Origin: Gorsachius magnificus | Taxonomy: Eukaryota > Chordata > Aves > Pelecaniformes > Ardeidae | DNA length: 64,000 nucleotides | Assembly: GCA_034008185.1 (NCBI GenBank) | Contig: CM067084.1 | Coordinates: 62,882,599-62,946,598, forward strand | Reading direction: 5' to 3' | Shown: positions 1 through 31,838 of the stretch, piece by piece | Layout: each line of letters begins with the position of its first letter | Position numbering within the stretch: position 1 is the stretch's first letter | Program-made: the position numbers and the translations under genes | The notes under the pieces: generated by a model | Told to the model about the DNA's origin: nothing | What the model saw: only the letters and a program-made list of their open reading frames with translations | Databases searched by the model: none

Positions 1-1635
1 AATATCAGGCTAGACTCAGGAAGCTAAGTTCCCAGCACTACAATAATCCTATTTTACTTATTCCTTTTTGCTCTTTTGCACAGGATATCTGAGATAACAC
101 TGCAGTTGTCTGTTCTACAAAAGAGCAACCCATTGAAAGAAACAGAGCTATACTGTTTGGTCTGTCTGGCAGTACAAGAGTTGCCGTGCATCTTAACCTA
201 TCTCAGAATAACTATAAAGTTGCAAATCCCATCAGCACTGCTTTTTCCAGCACTGCCTTCAGAGACTTGTCACAAAAATGATCATCTCTGAACACCAGCT
301 GGAAGGCAGAGTCTAGCCTAGCACAAGTTTCCAATTTTCTTCCACAAATTTCCACTCTACAAGATATTAATATGTTGTCCAGAACACCCATGTCAAACTT
401 CATACAGAGTTGTTATACAAGAAAATAAAACTTCAATATCATGAATACACATGACTGATCTCTCAAAAATCACTGACGGGTACAACATTGGAGAAGTTGA
501 TGCTAGATTATTGCTTTATCACTGACAACTTCATTTATTACATAATTCCAAGAATTTCCATTGTTGTAATTCTACTCCGGTCCCAGCAATTTTGGAGATG
601 AAAGACCTTTTTTTTTTTTTTTTTGACCACAGCTGGGCATTACCCACCAAGCTACTGACATTTCAACATCTGGGAAAAATTAAATACTCTTCTTCAAGTG
701 ACCTCCCACCTCTGCAATATGCACCTGTCAAAATTAGTGCAAATTTTGTCACAATGAAAATTCTGCAGAAGAAATTAGTTAATGGACAGATGACAGATGG
801 GTTAAAGGGACGTAATGAACTGTAGGCGTGTGACAAAATTATCGAAGGTATGACATATACAAATACATAATCTGGGCTTCACATGATGGGCACCACAGGG
901 TTCACAGTGCCTCCGATGCAGTAAAAATTGAAGTTCAAGAAGGCCACTCATCTACAGGCAAGTGCTACCATTATATCTGCTTTCATTCTTATTCCTGTTC
1001 ACGTTGCACAAGACTGAAATTTAGCAGACTCAGTGGGTTCAGTTATACCTGGTAATCCATCATACTGAAGCTTGGGAAAAATTCCAGAATACGAGACTCA
1101 AAGAAGTAGGGAAATATCCAGAACATGGGCATCTCTTGCTTGTTATGACCTAGTAATGAAAAAGACTTAGATGGACATTAAAGAAAAACAAACAAGGTAC
1201 ATGAAGCATGAAAAATGTACAGTAAATACAGAAACATGTATATGTATGTCATGCTGGGCATAAGAACTAGTTCCTTTAGGTGACACAAAGTTTTGGTATA
1301 TTTTATGTATGTAGAGCTGCAAGCTCTATTTAACTAGCAATTCTTGTCACCTGCCTGCGTCGGTAAGAAATGGTACTGGCCTGACATCTTATTCTTCTCT
1401 ACCTTTAAAGTCCATTTTAATTGCAAAATAGACTTTTAAACAATTTATAAAATTTTAAGAGAGATGTAAAGAACTGGGTATTATTAAACTAAAAGTATCA
1501 GGCCAGTGTATTAGATACATGGTAGTTCATCTTTAGAAATTATAACATGAGTGTGTTCACATTCAGCTAAGTAGCAAGAATCACAGACTTTTAAACAGGT
1601 ACTTTTTCTTACAGTGATGTTACAGCTCAACCCAC
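1..1635. other. ZCCHC4 intron sequence, no coding exon recognised
   Basis: I looked on the minus strand for the expected next exon ([13 protein letters not shown] type) and did not find it. There is a T run at about 609-624. No repeat family was recognised. Confidence 0.5.
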
Positions 1636-1807
1636 CTATCTGGTGGTAATACAGACCTCCTTTTTCTGTCTCCTTCCACATTGCCATCAGTTTTTTAAAA
1701 CTAGAAGCCAGTGCTTCCACTAAGCCTCCAAATGGGGGATCAGTTACCATAATGACTCTTTCACCATTGCCTTGATACAAGAATTTTCTGCAAGTTTCAT
1801 GTGCAGC
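1636..1807 (-). CDS. ZCCHC4: ZCCHC4 coding exon 7 (catalytic DPPF); 3' border uncertain
   Basis: Acceptor TTCTTACAG, then [15 protein letters not shown] and [21 protein letters not shown] is the N6-adenine methyltransferase signature of the form (D/N)PP(F/Y/W). The end is ambiguous. TAG|GTGGGT at 1636 fits the donor consensus best; GAG|GTCTGT at 1657 gives the same phase and a shorter tail after MWKETEKG. Downstream exons are outside the window. Confidence 0.85.
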
Positions 1808-4800
1808 CTGTAAGAAACACAGGTTAATATCCAGAAATACAGATTCACAAACTGTAAAAATACTGTATAAGTTTCAACTTAGAAGATGGAAGTTGTTTCC
1901 TCTTGTGGAGGTGAATTTCCTCTCATGTAACATTTACAAAAAACAAAAAACCAAACCAACTAGATTTGACGCACTGAAAACAAGTGCACTGTTCAGTCAG
2001 AGAACATATCAGGGCAGATGCAGTTCAAGCTTCCTAAGATAGTCTTCTTCCCAAGGGTATTAAATTTAACTTGCAAAAAAGTTGTTATTCATAGCAAGAA
2101 AACAAAGTTCAGGCTCAGAATATTCATGCCCTTTAGTTTTATTCTGTAAAGCATTATCAAAGTAATGGGAAAAAATTCAGTCAACTGAAAACTGATTCAA
2201 TTCATACTGGTTATAAAAATATATAGTGTTCAAATTTTATCAATCTGACCTGGACTCTATTATTAAAGGAAATATAAAAGGTATGTATTCACTGCAATCC
2301 TGCATTTTTCTCTCATCTATTACTTAGATTCTATTGCATTCCAAAACCAGGTTTTTAGCATGAATATGCACTCAAAAATGGTGCAATTCAGCCTTTGAAT
2401 ACACTGCAATACAGTGCCATTACAGGTGTCACCTTTTCACATCTTGAAAAGAACATTACCATGTTTATAATGCAGATGAAAAGTGGTTGGTTTTAATTGA
2501 AAAATACAAAAACTGAATACAGTAATGGATAAAAAAATTCAAAAGTAAGGCTTTCAGATCAGCCTCCCATTTCATTCTGAACGATTCTTTTTATTTTCAA
2601 GATCCCATTCAAAATTAGGCTTTAGAATGGAAAAAATCTGAAAATTATCTACATAGCATGAAAGGTATTACAATAAACATATTTATGCAAATCTGTGGTG
2701 GCTTACTAATAATGGCAGGGGAAGAGCGAAAAGTGAGTGTATACTATTGGGATGAATGCTTGAAATTGATGTTTGGAATTGAATTACACTGTGATTCTCT
2801 GTACAAAGTTACAATACATGTCCTACTGAAGCTGCAGGTTTCCTAATGAACTCAAAATTAAGCACTTAATGTGACATTTAAAAAGAAACAAGAAATTCAG
2901 CATTTTTTTTAGCCATGACACTAATTCAACTTCATTTTATGAGAACAAGGTTAACCTTTTGACCTTGCTTGCCTGCAATAAAGCAGGAAAACCTCCTCTT
3001 CCCTCCCACCTCAAGTACCAGTGAACAAGTCCCATGGCATCTATTGGGTTTGTAAAGGCTGTGAATAAAACAATTAATTCTGTTGTAGCAACACAAAACC
3101 AGGGCTAATGAATACTTATGTACAGCGACAACTCACGCCAAATTGTCATTTTAATAAAAGCAGTGGTTAAAGTGTATAAGTGAGCATAAATTAAGTAGGC
3201 AACTTTATCTTTGAATCAAGTGGGAGATAATTACTGAAGAGGCACTGTTACTCTTTGATTTCCACTACTGCTGACCATTTTTATCTCATGATAGTTGTTT
3301 TCTACTAGACTAGCCATGACTTTCTTACAAAATTCTGCATCAACAACATGTACTTCTTTATAAAGCACACATGAAATACTTGGCCTTACCTCTCCACCAA
3401 AAAAATAATGATTAAACATGTTGTAGTGGCAGAATTCATCTTCTGTGTAAAACTGTGAATACCTGTAAAATAAGTTTTAAGTAGTAGAAAAATATAAGCA
3501 ACTTCTTGCCTGCGCTAAGGGGCATTTACAGTGAAAACAAGGCCTTAAGAAAAACAACATCTTTGGGTTCTGATTACTGACAAAACATACCAATACTGGG
3601 AATCATTAAGTCCAATTACTTTTCTCATAAACTGAATGCCATTTGTGTATGTGTGCAGGAACAGTTCAACAGAGATGCAGAGACAGGACAGGGAAAACAA
3701 CGACCAATTTATCTCTTAAAAGAACACAAATATTTGTACATACTCTTCAGACACATAAACATTTTTCAAAACCTACCTGAAATCAATATCTAGCAGAAGG
3801 CTTCTAACCCTGAAATCTTCTTCTTGTGATGCTTTTGACTGGATCATTTCATGAAGCCTGAAGTATAATTGGAGCAAAGAAATTTAACACATCATCATTG
3901 GCTTCAGAAATTATCTTGCAAGACAAGAATGCCTGGTACTTTACTAAACCTAAAACCAAACAGATAGAGAAAATGGAGTAATCTGAATGTGGGTGATTGC
4001 ACTTGGCTAATATTCAAAGTTAGAAAAATATATTAGTCTTAAAAGATGAAAATTCAGTGAAGCCTACTGGCTCACCATGAACAAAAAAACCCCAAACATA
4101 AGCAAAGAAACTCATTGCCACTTCTGTAAGAAAGAAAGCAATAAATTTAAAGTGTGTGCATGTTATTTGCAGTGCAGCTACAGTCTTCTCTATCTTATGA
4201 GCTCAAAGCAAGACCCCACCAAGGTGCTTACATAATCCCAACCAATTAAAGCACAGTGAACCTCTTGTTATGGGAGAACCCTTGATTATTTAACTCTTAG
4301 TAAGCTGCAGTTTTGAGACACAAATATTCTTTGAAAGTGTAATAATTCTCATTGACATACCTGGGTGTTCCAACAGAGAGCACTCGTCTGAATCCTAGAT
4401 CAGTAATAAGATCCAGTAGGAACTGGCAGCTTCTTTCTGCAAATAAATACTGTGCATTTGTTTTTTTATTCTCCAGTGGATGCAAAAGTTGACTGGGACT
4501 TTTTAACTGGGCAGTGGAGATACCAGACAGGAACTGGTGCTCCGAGTGTTTTTCCCATTCAGCTGGAAACAGTAATTGCTGGCATTCCTGGCAAAATCTC
4601 CTCTTTGATAACGGCAACAGAACAAAATTCTTGTACCTTTAAATACAAAAGACAACGGGGAACTAACTCTGAAAAAGCCTCTATAACAGATAAGAAGCGG
4701 AGCTACGAAGGGGGTTTCACACTTTGTAAGAGTTCAATTTAAACAGGCACTGTAGTTCAAGCTGCTCTTGCAAGACTCTACTACCTACACGCAAATTAAG

Positions 4801-7203
4801 TAATATTTATGAAAAAATACTCAAAGGACACTTTGAAAAAACTTCCCCTGAAAGCAAGCATATAATATGCTGGCCAAATACCTTGAGAGTCCCCATAAAC
4901 CCTGTATCAACTACCAGCAAGCAGTCTGTTTATAGACAAAACTCAGAGATTATTTGTTACTGCATTACCTTTGCTTCTTTTCACAATGTCAAGCCTGCTA
5001 CTTCTGCACACTAAAGTCACAAATAATTTTTTGGACTGAAACTGCTACTGACCTGTTGATAGTGCATTGTGAGCGCTAATATAAGAAGAACAATACATTC
5101 CAAAAAAGAAAAAAAAAAAAAAAAAGATACAGTTCCTGGGTTGAAAATACCATGCTCTAATTAGATGTTTCATGCTATTTCCCCAGTGCAATCAACCAGT
5201 TCTTATTTTTCCAAATCCCTCCAGCATGTTTTCATACTTTAAAGAATCCTGAAATATTATCTACATTCAGAGTACCTAAACTTGCATTACTTGATTTTTA
5301 CTGAAGAAAATATACATAACAATACCTTTCCATGTTCTGCCTGTGTGTAAAAGAAGGCTGATGATTTCTATTGTATTCTTCACGTGCTGCAAGCCTGGTT
5401 TCTGACACCTGTAAAATGTATATATATTAAAAGTTACAAAGCAAACAGATATAGCTCTGTATTGTAGATTAAATCTCAATGTTAAACAAAAAGGGTGCAT
5501 CAAAGGTCTCATGCTTTAGCTACTCTGCAAAGAAAAATTATCACATTCTTTGGATTGTTGTTTCAGAAGAACAAACATGACTGCAGCACGGAGGTATGCT
5601 GCATAACAACACAAATCTCTCATTGTGAATTTAAACCGCAAAAAACAAATAAAGAGAATAATTTAATTCTTCTATCACATGTAATACTCAGGGAAAAAAT
5701 CAAAACATGATTATGACCAAGACAGATAAAAGTATAGCTTCCATTAATGTATGCCAGCAGTTGCATTCCCTCTGAAGAACTATGAGCTGATCCTGCACAA
5801 CTGATAACAGTGTAAATGTTGCCCAAGTCTTTAGTTTATAACTATTTTAAAAGCACGACAGCTCTTCTCTGAGTCTTCTACTTTGTTCCCACAACACATA
5901 CTTAACAGTTTCACATAGAGTTTCAAGACATTTGTGAAAAACGTATGGAACTGATTTGTTTGAAGGGGAGACAGTAAAATTCAATAGAATAAAAAACGCC
6001 ATGACACAAGTGACATTCAGAATGAAATTTCTACACAACTGAGTGATTAATGACCTCATTTTCTCTTTATGTAACTTTTCAGCACAACAATGAAACGCTT
6101 ACAAACACAACTAAATCCCAGCCTAGCAACGTGCTGAGGACAATGACCACAACACAAGACACTCACTTAGGGAACAGGAAAAGTAACACAAACTGTAATG
6201 GACAAAAAACACAGCAAGCTCTCCATGAATACATCTCAATCCCAATTTTGTTACCCCAGAGATGAAGAGAAACTGCTGCAGACGTTCTGAGACTACTGAG
6301 CATCACGCAGATCCCCACCACCTCACTATTTCATATATCCCATTGTTAACTTGTTATCCACCAGATCTTCTCTGGCTTAATCACGGAAGACTAGGACATC
6401 TTGGGATCAGAATCATCCTATTTTGTTCAACATTGCATAATACTGGCAAACCTCATAACTTTAATTCCTAAGTGTTTTGGCAATACAAATACAAATGCCA
6501 GTTTTGCTCAAAATGTACAGAGCCTTCCTTGAAAGTTATACTTGAAGCATGTTCTCCCAACAGAAATAAGGGCTCCACTAAATATAAACTACTAGGCAAA
6601 GTTTACAAAACAGCAATTGCCACAGATTTCCAGAACAAAATATACTTCTCTTCATTTCTTTCAGTTTTCTGTTAAACAGAGAAAAGAATCCCCAAAATTT
6701 ACCATAGCCTTAAGCAGTGCCCTCTTACCTTTTCATCTTCCCACTGGAAAAAGTTACAATCTTTTCTATCCCTACAAGCTGAACAAGCATAAAATCTTCT
6801 TCCTTCCTCTTCTCCTTGGCTGGTCCTTACAAACAGAAGAGCGGGACCTACAGGACACACGTGATCACACGATGACACACGTCAGGACACCAACAGGTCT
6901 GTTTTAACGCTCCCCCTGCAAGCGTCAAGCTCCCGGAATAAAGCCTTAAAAGACCACCACCCCTCGCACGGGCGCCGAGCAACAGAGACGCCCCGGGAGT
7001 TGCCAACCCCGCCGCCCGCCGGGAACCGCGGCCACCGCCGCCAGGCCCGTCAGAGCACCCGGCCGGCCCCGGCCCGCCTGAGCGGCCTCCTCGCCGCCCG
7101 GCTCACCGTGCGGGCAGCTGGGAGCGCTGGGCGCCAGGCCGAGCAGCGACAGCCCGCCCGACCCCGGCCTCTCCTCGTCCCCGCCGCCGCCGCCGCCCGC
7201 CAT
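1636..7203 (-). CDS. ZCCHC4: ZCCHC4, 28S rRNA N6-adenosine methyltransferase, 5' part (7 coding exons)
   Basis: Coding exons are 7107-7203, 6729-6847, 5326-5408, 4361-4636, 3777-3857, 3390-3462 and about 1636-1807. All internal junctions are GT/AG and keep frame. The family methylates one adenosine in 28S rRNA in the nucleolus. Visible parts are a GRF-type zinc finger (CPHG near residue 30, then [18 protein letters not shown]), a C2H2 finger (FCQECQQLL...EKHSEH), a Rossmann-type methyltransferase segment ([25 protein letters not shown]) and the catalytic DPPF motif at residues 266-269. The predicted order of segments follows the human protein. The later exons, with the [13 protein letters not shown] segment and the C-terminal DHHC and CCHC fingers, were not found and should lie left of position 1. 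The start codon is the ATG at 7203 (AACATGG context). No frame break was seen. Confidence 0.95.
1808..3389 (-). other. ZCCHC4 intron 6
   Basis: AT-rich intron between the FFGGE exon and the DPPF exon. No gene, RNA or repeat was recognised. Confidence 0.7.
3390..3462 (-). CDS. ZCCHC4: ZCCHC4 coding exon 6
   Basis: Encodes [20 protein letters not shown] ending FGGE. Acceptor TTTTACAG, donor GAGAG|GTAAGG, 73 nt (1 + 72), ending in phase 0. Confidence 0.95.
3777..3857 (-). CDS. ZCCHC4: ZCCHC4 coding exon 5
   Basis: Encodes [15 protein letters not shown]...SLLLDIDF, completing Arg codons at both borders. The [13 protein letters not shown] segment is the acidic strand end of the methyltransferase fold. 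Acceptor ACTTCAG, donor TTCAG|GTAGGT, 81 nt. Confidence 0.94.
3858..4360 (-). other. ZCCHC4 intron 4
   Basis: Ordinary AT-rich intron; nothing recognised. Confidence 0.7.
4361..4636 (-). CDS. ZCCHC4: ZCCHC4 coding exon 4 (C2H2 finger, start of methyltransferase domain)
   Basis: A 276-nt exon. It begins [15 protein letters not shown] and contains the C2H2 finger FCQECQQLL...KHSEH, then [26 protein letters not shown] and the methyltransferase strand-loop [12 protein letters not shown]. The donor is CCCAG|GTATGT. The acceptor TTTAAAG was preferred over an in-frame AG six bases further in because the extra Tyr aligns with human. Confidence 0.95.
4637..5325 (-). other. ZCCHC4 intron 3
   Basis: AT-rich intron with an A run near 5109-5125; nothing else recognised. 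Confidence 0.7.
5326..5408 (-). CDS. ZCCHC4: ZCCHC4 coding exon 3
   Basis: Encodes [18 protein letters not shown] through QNME plus two bases of an Arg codon. The acceptor is TTTTACAG and the donor GAAAG|GTATTG. The LAARE block matches the human protein. Confidence 0.93.
5409..6728 (-). other. ZCCHC4 intron 2
   Basis: AT-rich intron; short open frames show no known domain and no splice-compatible coding segment. Confidence 0.7.
6729..6847 (-). CDS. ZCCHC4: ZCCHC4 coding exon 2 (GRF zinc finger)
   Basis: The acceptor TGTCCTGTAG opens the exon with [12 protein letters not shown], and it ends at QWEDEK before GTAAGA. It contains [10 protein letters not shown], the second half of the zinc knuckle. 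It is 119 nt long (2 + 117). A second AG 22 bases inside the exon (TTTGTAAG) was rejected because it breaks the phase with exon 1 and removes the GPALLFV segment shared with human. Confidence 0.93.
7107..7203 (-). CDS. ZCCHC4: ZCCHC4 coding exon 1
   Basis: Encodes residues 1-32 plus one base. A Gly-rich start (MAGGGGGG) leads to APSAPSCPH, the first Cys/His pair of the GRF finger. The donor is CACG|GTGAGC. Codon G33 is split with exon 2. Confidence 0.9.
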
Positions 7204-7272
7204 GTTACCGCCGCCTTCCCGGCAGCCCTCGCCACCCGCAGGGCCAGGCAGGAGCGGGGCAGCCGGCGCTGC

Positions 7273-7287
7273 AGCGCCCCCCAGCGG
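7273..7287 (-). promoter_or_regulatory. CTCF-like motif upstream of ZCCHC4
   Basis: The minus strand reads CCGCTGGGGGGCGCT, which agrees with the CTCF core CCASYAGRKGGCGC at most positions. It sits in the CpG island between PI4K2B and ZCCHC4. Assigned by eye only. Confidence 0.35.
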
Positions 7288-7397
7288 CGCGGCGGCCCCA
7301 TCGCCAAGGGAGGAAAAAGGGGCCGAAATTAGGGTCAACTTCCCCCAAAACAAGTAAGAAACCTGAGCCTAACACCCTTGCAGCTGAGACTAGGACA

Positions 7398-7403
7398 TTT
7401 ATT
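7398..7403 (-). terminator. Distal poly(A) signal candidate of PI4K2B
   Basis: AATAAA on the minus strand, the last one before the ZCCHC4 CpG island. Use would put the PI4K2B 3' end within about 200 bases of the ZCCHC4 start codon. Confidence 0.35.
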
Positions 7404-8710
7404 TTCTTCAGTGGCATGTCTGGTACATAAACACCGGCTTTAAGTTTTTTTAATAAAAACAATGATGTGAGGCTTACAAAGGCAGTCATTTCAATCTTAT
7501 TTTGAACTCCACCGTACAGTAAGCTTTACAGTTAAGGCTTAAACGTTTCAGTTAATCAGGTGAATTGTTGACATGCTACATTAATATTTACATCCACTCA
7601 AAATTATATAAAATAAAGCGTTTTATTATTTTTTTTGTTCAACAGTATTGCTTAGAATTACAAAATACAGCAATGTCTGAAATACTGAAGGTTTCATTAA
7701 AGCAGCAATTTTTCTCCCATTTCCAGTCTTAACCTTACTAAAATTAAAAATAAAAATATTTACCATATAACATAAGCCACTAATCTAGGGACATGACCAT
7801 CAAGTCTTAATCCATGTTAACTTAAACATAACTGCAAATGGCAACTGGCAGATGGGCGTGACATTGCTAAGGGTACGATAATAAGTCTCTGTGCTCTACG
7901 TATTACAGTCTTTTTTTCATTTTTTCCAGTCAAAAAAAATAACATTGTGTTTAGATAGAAATTTAGAAGGCAGACTGGCTCTGTGATGAACACGGCAGTG
8001 CTTCTGTTGTTAATGGTGCAGAACCACTTTGGTGACTACTGATGAACACATTCATACACATATGGCAAAACAAACCTGTAACAACACGGTACAAGTCTTC
8101 TGTTGTGATGGATCTATAAAGAAATATCACAATTTTCCATACATGTGTTTAAGTACGCAAATTCTAAAAGCTACAGGTGAAATTTCAACCTCTGAAGCGT
8201 ACACTCAGTTTATTTTGTCACAGTAGGAACTGTGTGTACTTACTCACTATTTAATTATTTTTGGTCCCCACGTGCAAAAAAAACAACCTACTTGAAGCAT
8301 TTTTTTCCTTCTCCCTTTCTTTCACTTGTTTGTCAAGGACAGATTGATTTTTTTTTTATTATTTATTTTTCTTAGTGCATGACTTTTCAAGTAACTAGCC
8401 TATGAAAATTATAAACAGACTAAAGTATCAGGAAGAAATTCCAACAAAAAGCACTTCCACAATCAAAGATAACATTCCACACTTCTTTTTTTAAAGACCA
8501 TATAAAAAGAAATTAATAGGGTATAGGTTCTCACAGTTACATTAAACAAAAAGAATTCCTGTTGTATTCAAAAGTAGTTTCTCAGCATATGCAAACTGTG
8601 TCTTCCCTTATTCAGAATACATTAATTTAGCCTATAAAAATACAATATGGACAAGTTCTTCTCATTCCCTGACATAAGAATTCACAATTTTGACACAAAA
8701 ATTGTAAACT

Positions 8711-8716
8711 TTTATT
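8711..8716 (-). terminator. Proximal poly(A) signal of PI4K2B
   Basis: AATAAA on the minus strand, about 160 bases after the PI4K2B stop codon. Other AATAAA matches lie at about 8362-8367, 8355-8360 and 7622-7627. Confidence 0.45.
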
Positions 8717-8875
8717 ACATTCAAAATACATTTCTTAAGTCTTTAGAATTTAAGTTCTGAGGTGTCGGCAGTCAGAGCTCTTGGTATACAGCAGAAGTAC
8801 GTTATTGCAGAGCCTTTACACAGAAGTAGCTTTCTAAAGTTAAGAAAAACTTACTCTTCCCACATATTTTTGTTG

Positions 8876-28810
<19,935 letters not shown>

Positions 28811-30770
28811 GGGCGGCCGCGGCCGGGGGCTGAGCGCGGTGGGCGGCGCCGCCGAGGGTGGGGGTCAGGCCCCTCCGCCGCGCCACGGCGCCTGTCACGG
28901 CCCTGGCGTGCGCCGGCCGGCGCCCCGCCCCCGCCACCTGCCTTAAAGGGGCCGCGGCCCCGAGCGGCGCCTGCCGGGTGCCCCTTGGCCCCGGCTGGGG
29001 GGGGCAGTCGGCGCCGGTGCGGGCTCCAAAGCCTTCCCAGGCCCGCTACCGGACGCGGGGCTGGTGTGTCAATTTGCAAAGGATTTATGCCCCGCAGCAA
29101 AGTTGTTCCCGGGGAAGGGCGGAGCTCGTAGGGTGGCGTTCCGCCCGCAGGCCAGCCGCCGGGAGGGAAATCCCGCCCGGGCGAGCCGCGGGGCAGCAGG
29201 CAGCTGCGTGGGCCTGCCGGGGGTTTAAGGCATGACCTGCTCCACGTTCCCCCGGGAAATCACAGCTACAGGCCTCCGCACCTGCCTTATTTTCACTGTA
29301 TCATTTACCAAAAACATCCCTGAAAATGTCTGTGTCTCACTAGCTGGCGGCTCTTGCTCTACACCATCACGGTAATTTCCAAAAGGAAGCCTAAAAGCAA
29401 TGCAAGTGAAAAAAGTACAAACATATTGACGTTATTCCCACGTTCCCACGCCCATCCGTGCATTACTAACTGGAAGAAAGAGAATACAACGATAACCCCA
29501 GCGCACCACATCAGGCTTTGGTGCGGATGCCCTCTCCCACACCTCCCAGCAGACGAGGGGTTTTCCTCAGTGCAGCATCCAAAGATTTTTGTGAAATATG
29601 GGAGAAAAAAACCACAGACGGAGTACTTGTATAGAACTGGGCTTCTGGACTGTACAGGGAGCAAGCCAGTTCTCAGCTAAAATGTGCATTGGAGATCTTT
29701 ATTATTCATTATTCTCATAATTATTCATGATAGATTCATTCTGTACATTAATTGCCTGGATCACAGAAAGAAAGTTACTTTGCTTGGGTACCGACAAAAT
29801 AAAGCCTTACCAAAACGCTTGACTTGTGTTTGTTTTGTCTCAGGTTACCTGTCAGCCAGCAGACTTTGGAACTAACTTGAGTGCCATTTACTTACTTAAC
29901 TATTAACATCTGTAACACTTGATAAAATCTGTTCACACTTGCATTTCTGTTTCCATTCCTTTCTATTAACTGTGACTTCAGGTGAACAGCCATTTTATGC
30001 CCAGTAAACAAGTACATGAAGGTTACAGCAACTGGCTGTAATTTTCTGTACAGAAGATTATACCGATGTTAATTCCTGTGTGAAACAAACAAAAAGATCA
30101 AACTAAAATGGGAGAAGTCTGACATTTTGCCCAGCAGACCATTAAGGAAGACTGCATCTCCCTTTAGCTACATTAGTTACAAGTGAGTTGTGCCTGTTCT
30201 GATAACATTCTGTTAAACAGTTCACCCATGGCTTTCTAGAAACTTTGAAGGTTCTTTCTCTTGAATAAAAAAGAAATATCTCATTTATTATTTCTTCTGG
30301 TTTAGGGGTTCATCTACACATGCTAGCGTATAGCTAAACACAGTTACCTGTTAGTTTCCATCTCCTACTGCAATGAGAATTCTCTAACTTGCTCACAGGT
30401 CTTGATCTAACGAAGCTTTTGCATTGCCTCAATCTTCAGTAGTGCAGAGATCAAACACGATGACAGCTCATAATGAAACAAAATACACAGCACCATCATA
30501 GTTATCAACAAACTATTAATTTTAATTCTGAGTAGCTAATACTCTCAATTAGCCACCTGGATTAAAATTACTAGCAATTAAATCGTGCGAATAAATTGAA
30601 TCATTTTCCTCATGCTAACACTTTTGTCTCTATCCTTCTAATCCATACAGCACACTTTGTCATCTGTTTGTAATATATCCGAGCACTACGCCGAAACATC
30701 GGAGCGGGGAAAACAGAAGGGGGGAAAAAGGGGGAACACATGCACCATGGTGTACTTTTAGCTTTAGGTG

Positions 30771-30784
30771 AGCGCCCTCTTGTG
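30771..30784 (-). promoter_or_regulatory. CTCF-like motif in the divergent intergenic region
   Basis: The plus strand reads AGCGCCCTCTTGTG, the complement of a CACAAGAGGGCGCT core that fits the CTCF consensus well. It lies in AT-rich DNA, so it is not a by-product of CpG-island composition. Confidence 0.45.
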
Positions 30785-31801
30785 ATACTTTAAAATAAAG
30801 AGCAAGACGAATAGCTGCTCAGTGTTTATGAAGTACCGACACATCGCGACAATCCAGATGCAGCACGACTACGGGGGACTAAGAAGCGGGACAGGTCAAC
30901 TTGCAAAGCTCTTTTCTGTTCAAAAGAAATTGTCGTAATTTCAGTCTGAGCCAACAGTTCAAACAGGTGTGTAAGATTATTCTGTCAGAATGCCTGCAAG
31001 AGCCTCATCAGCCTCAGTAAACCTACAGGAGCAGGACGGTCACCATGTACTTTTCACCTGTTAATTACCCGCCGGAGCTTAAAAGTGTAAACCAGAAGAA
31101 TCAGATGATTCTTCATGAACAAATTCGGTTGAGCAGGCACAGGCTGGCTAAAACTAAACATCGGAGCAAACACACCGCGTACTTCACGCACCTCTTCAAT
31201 TTTTGCACGCTGGCTACCGGTGGTTTTGGGAAGGCAACGGGAAACCCGGCAGCCGCCCCGAGAGCCCCCACGCTCCAGGGAGGCTTCACTGGCCGAGGCC
31301 TCACCGGCAGCTCCCAGCACAAGTGCAATGCCCGTCCCAGGACTCCTACTGGCATAAACTGGTTTTTTCCCCCCAAATAACGTGCAAAGAAAGTAGCGTG
31401 CCCCCCCCCGCGCGATGCAGTTCTCGCGCTACCCCCGCAGCCCCGGCGGGCGGGCCAGGCCGCAGCAGCCGTCCGTGGCCGCGGGGCCGCCCCCGCTCGC
31501 ACAAGGGCTGTGGGGAGCAAACGGCCCTCACCCTGACAGGAGCCCTAAGGGGAGCTACGGGGCTGTTCTCAACAGCCTAATGCTGAACTTCGGGGGCAGA
31601 GGGGAAACAAGAAACCAAACCGGGAACGGGTTCTCCACAGACAAGCAGCCCGGCCCCTGGCGGGCTAACCGCCTCGCGGAGGGACGCCGCCGGCCGCGGG
31701 AGCCCGCGCTGCCTGTGGAGGGACACGGCGGCCGCTCCGCCGCAGCTCCGGGCGAGGCCCCGCGCCGGGCCGCTCCTGGGGGCGGGGCCCGGCTTCCGGC
31801 A

Positions 31802-31811
31802 GCGCATGCGC
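31802..31811. promoter_or_regulatory. NRF1-type site
   Basis: GCGCATGCGC, the core of the NRF1 palindrome, 137 bases upstream of the SEPSECS start codon. Confidence 0.6.
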
Positions 31812-31830
31812 GCCGCCCCCACGCCGCCCC

Positions 31831-31838
31831 GGCGGGAA
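31831..31838 (+). promoter_or_regulatory. E2F-like site
   Basis: GGCGGGAA, a standard E2F core, 110 bases upstream of the SEPSECS start codon. Short motif in GC-rich DNA, so weak on its own. Confidence 0.35.

Larger units (their letters stand above)
6950..7335 (-). promoter_or_regulatory. CpG island promoter of ZCCHC4
   Basis: A sharply GC- and CpG-rich block inside AT-rich flanks. It covers coding exon 1 and its upstream side. The start codon lies in an AACATGGCGG string that resembles the YY1 motif often found at TATA-less starts. No TATA box was seen. The transcription start cannot be placed exactly. Confidence 0.75.
7385..8875 (-). other. PI4K2B: PI4K2B 3' UTR (extent uncertain)
   Basis: AT-rich sequence after the PI4K2B stop codon, with several minus-strand AATAAA signals. 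It is bounded on the left by the GC-rich ZCCHC4 promoter. The mature end could be at the first signal (about 8700) or the last (about 7385). Confidence 0.55.
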
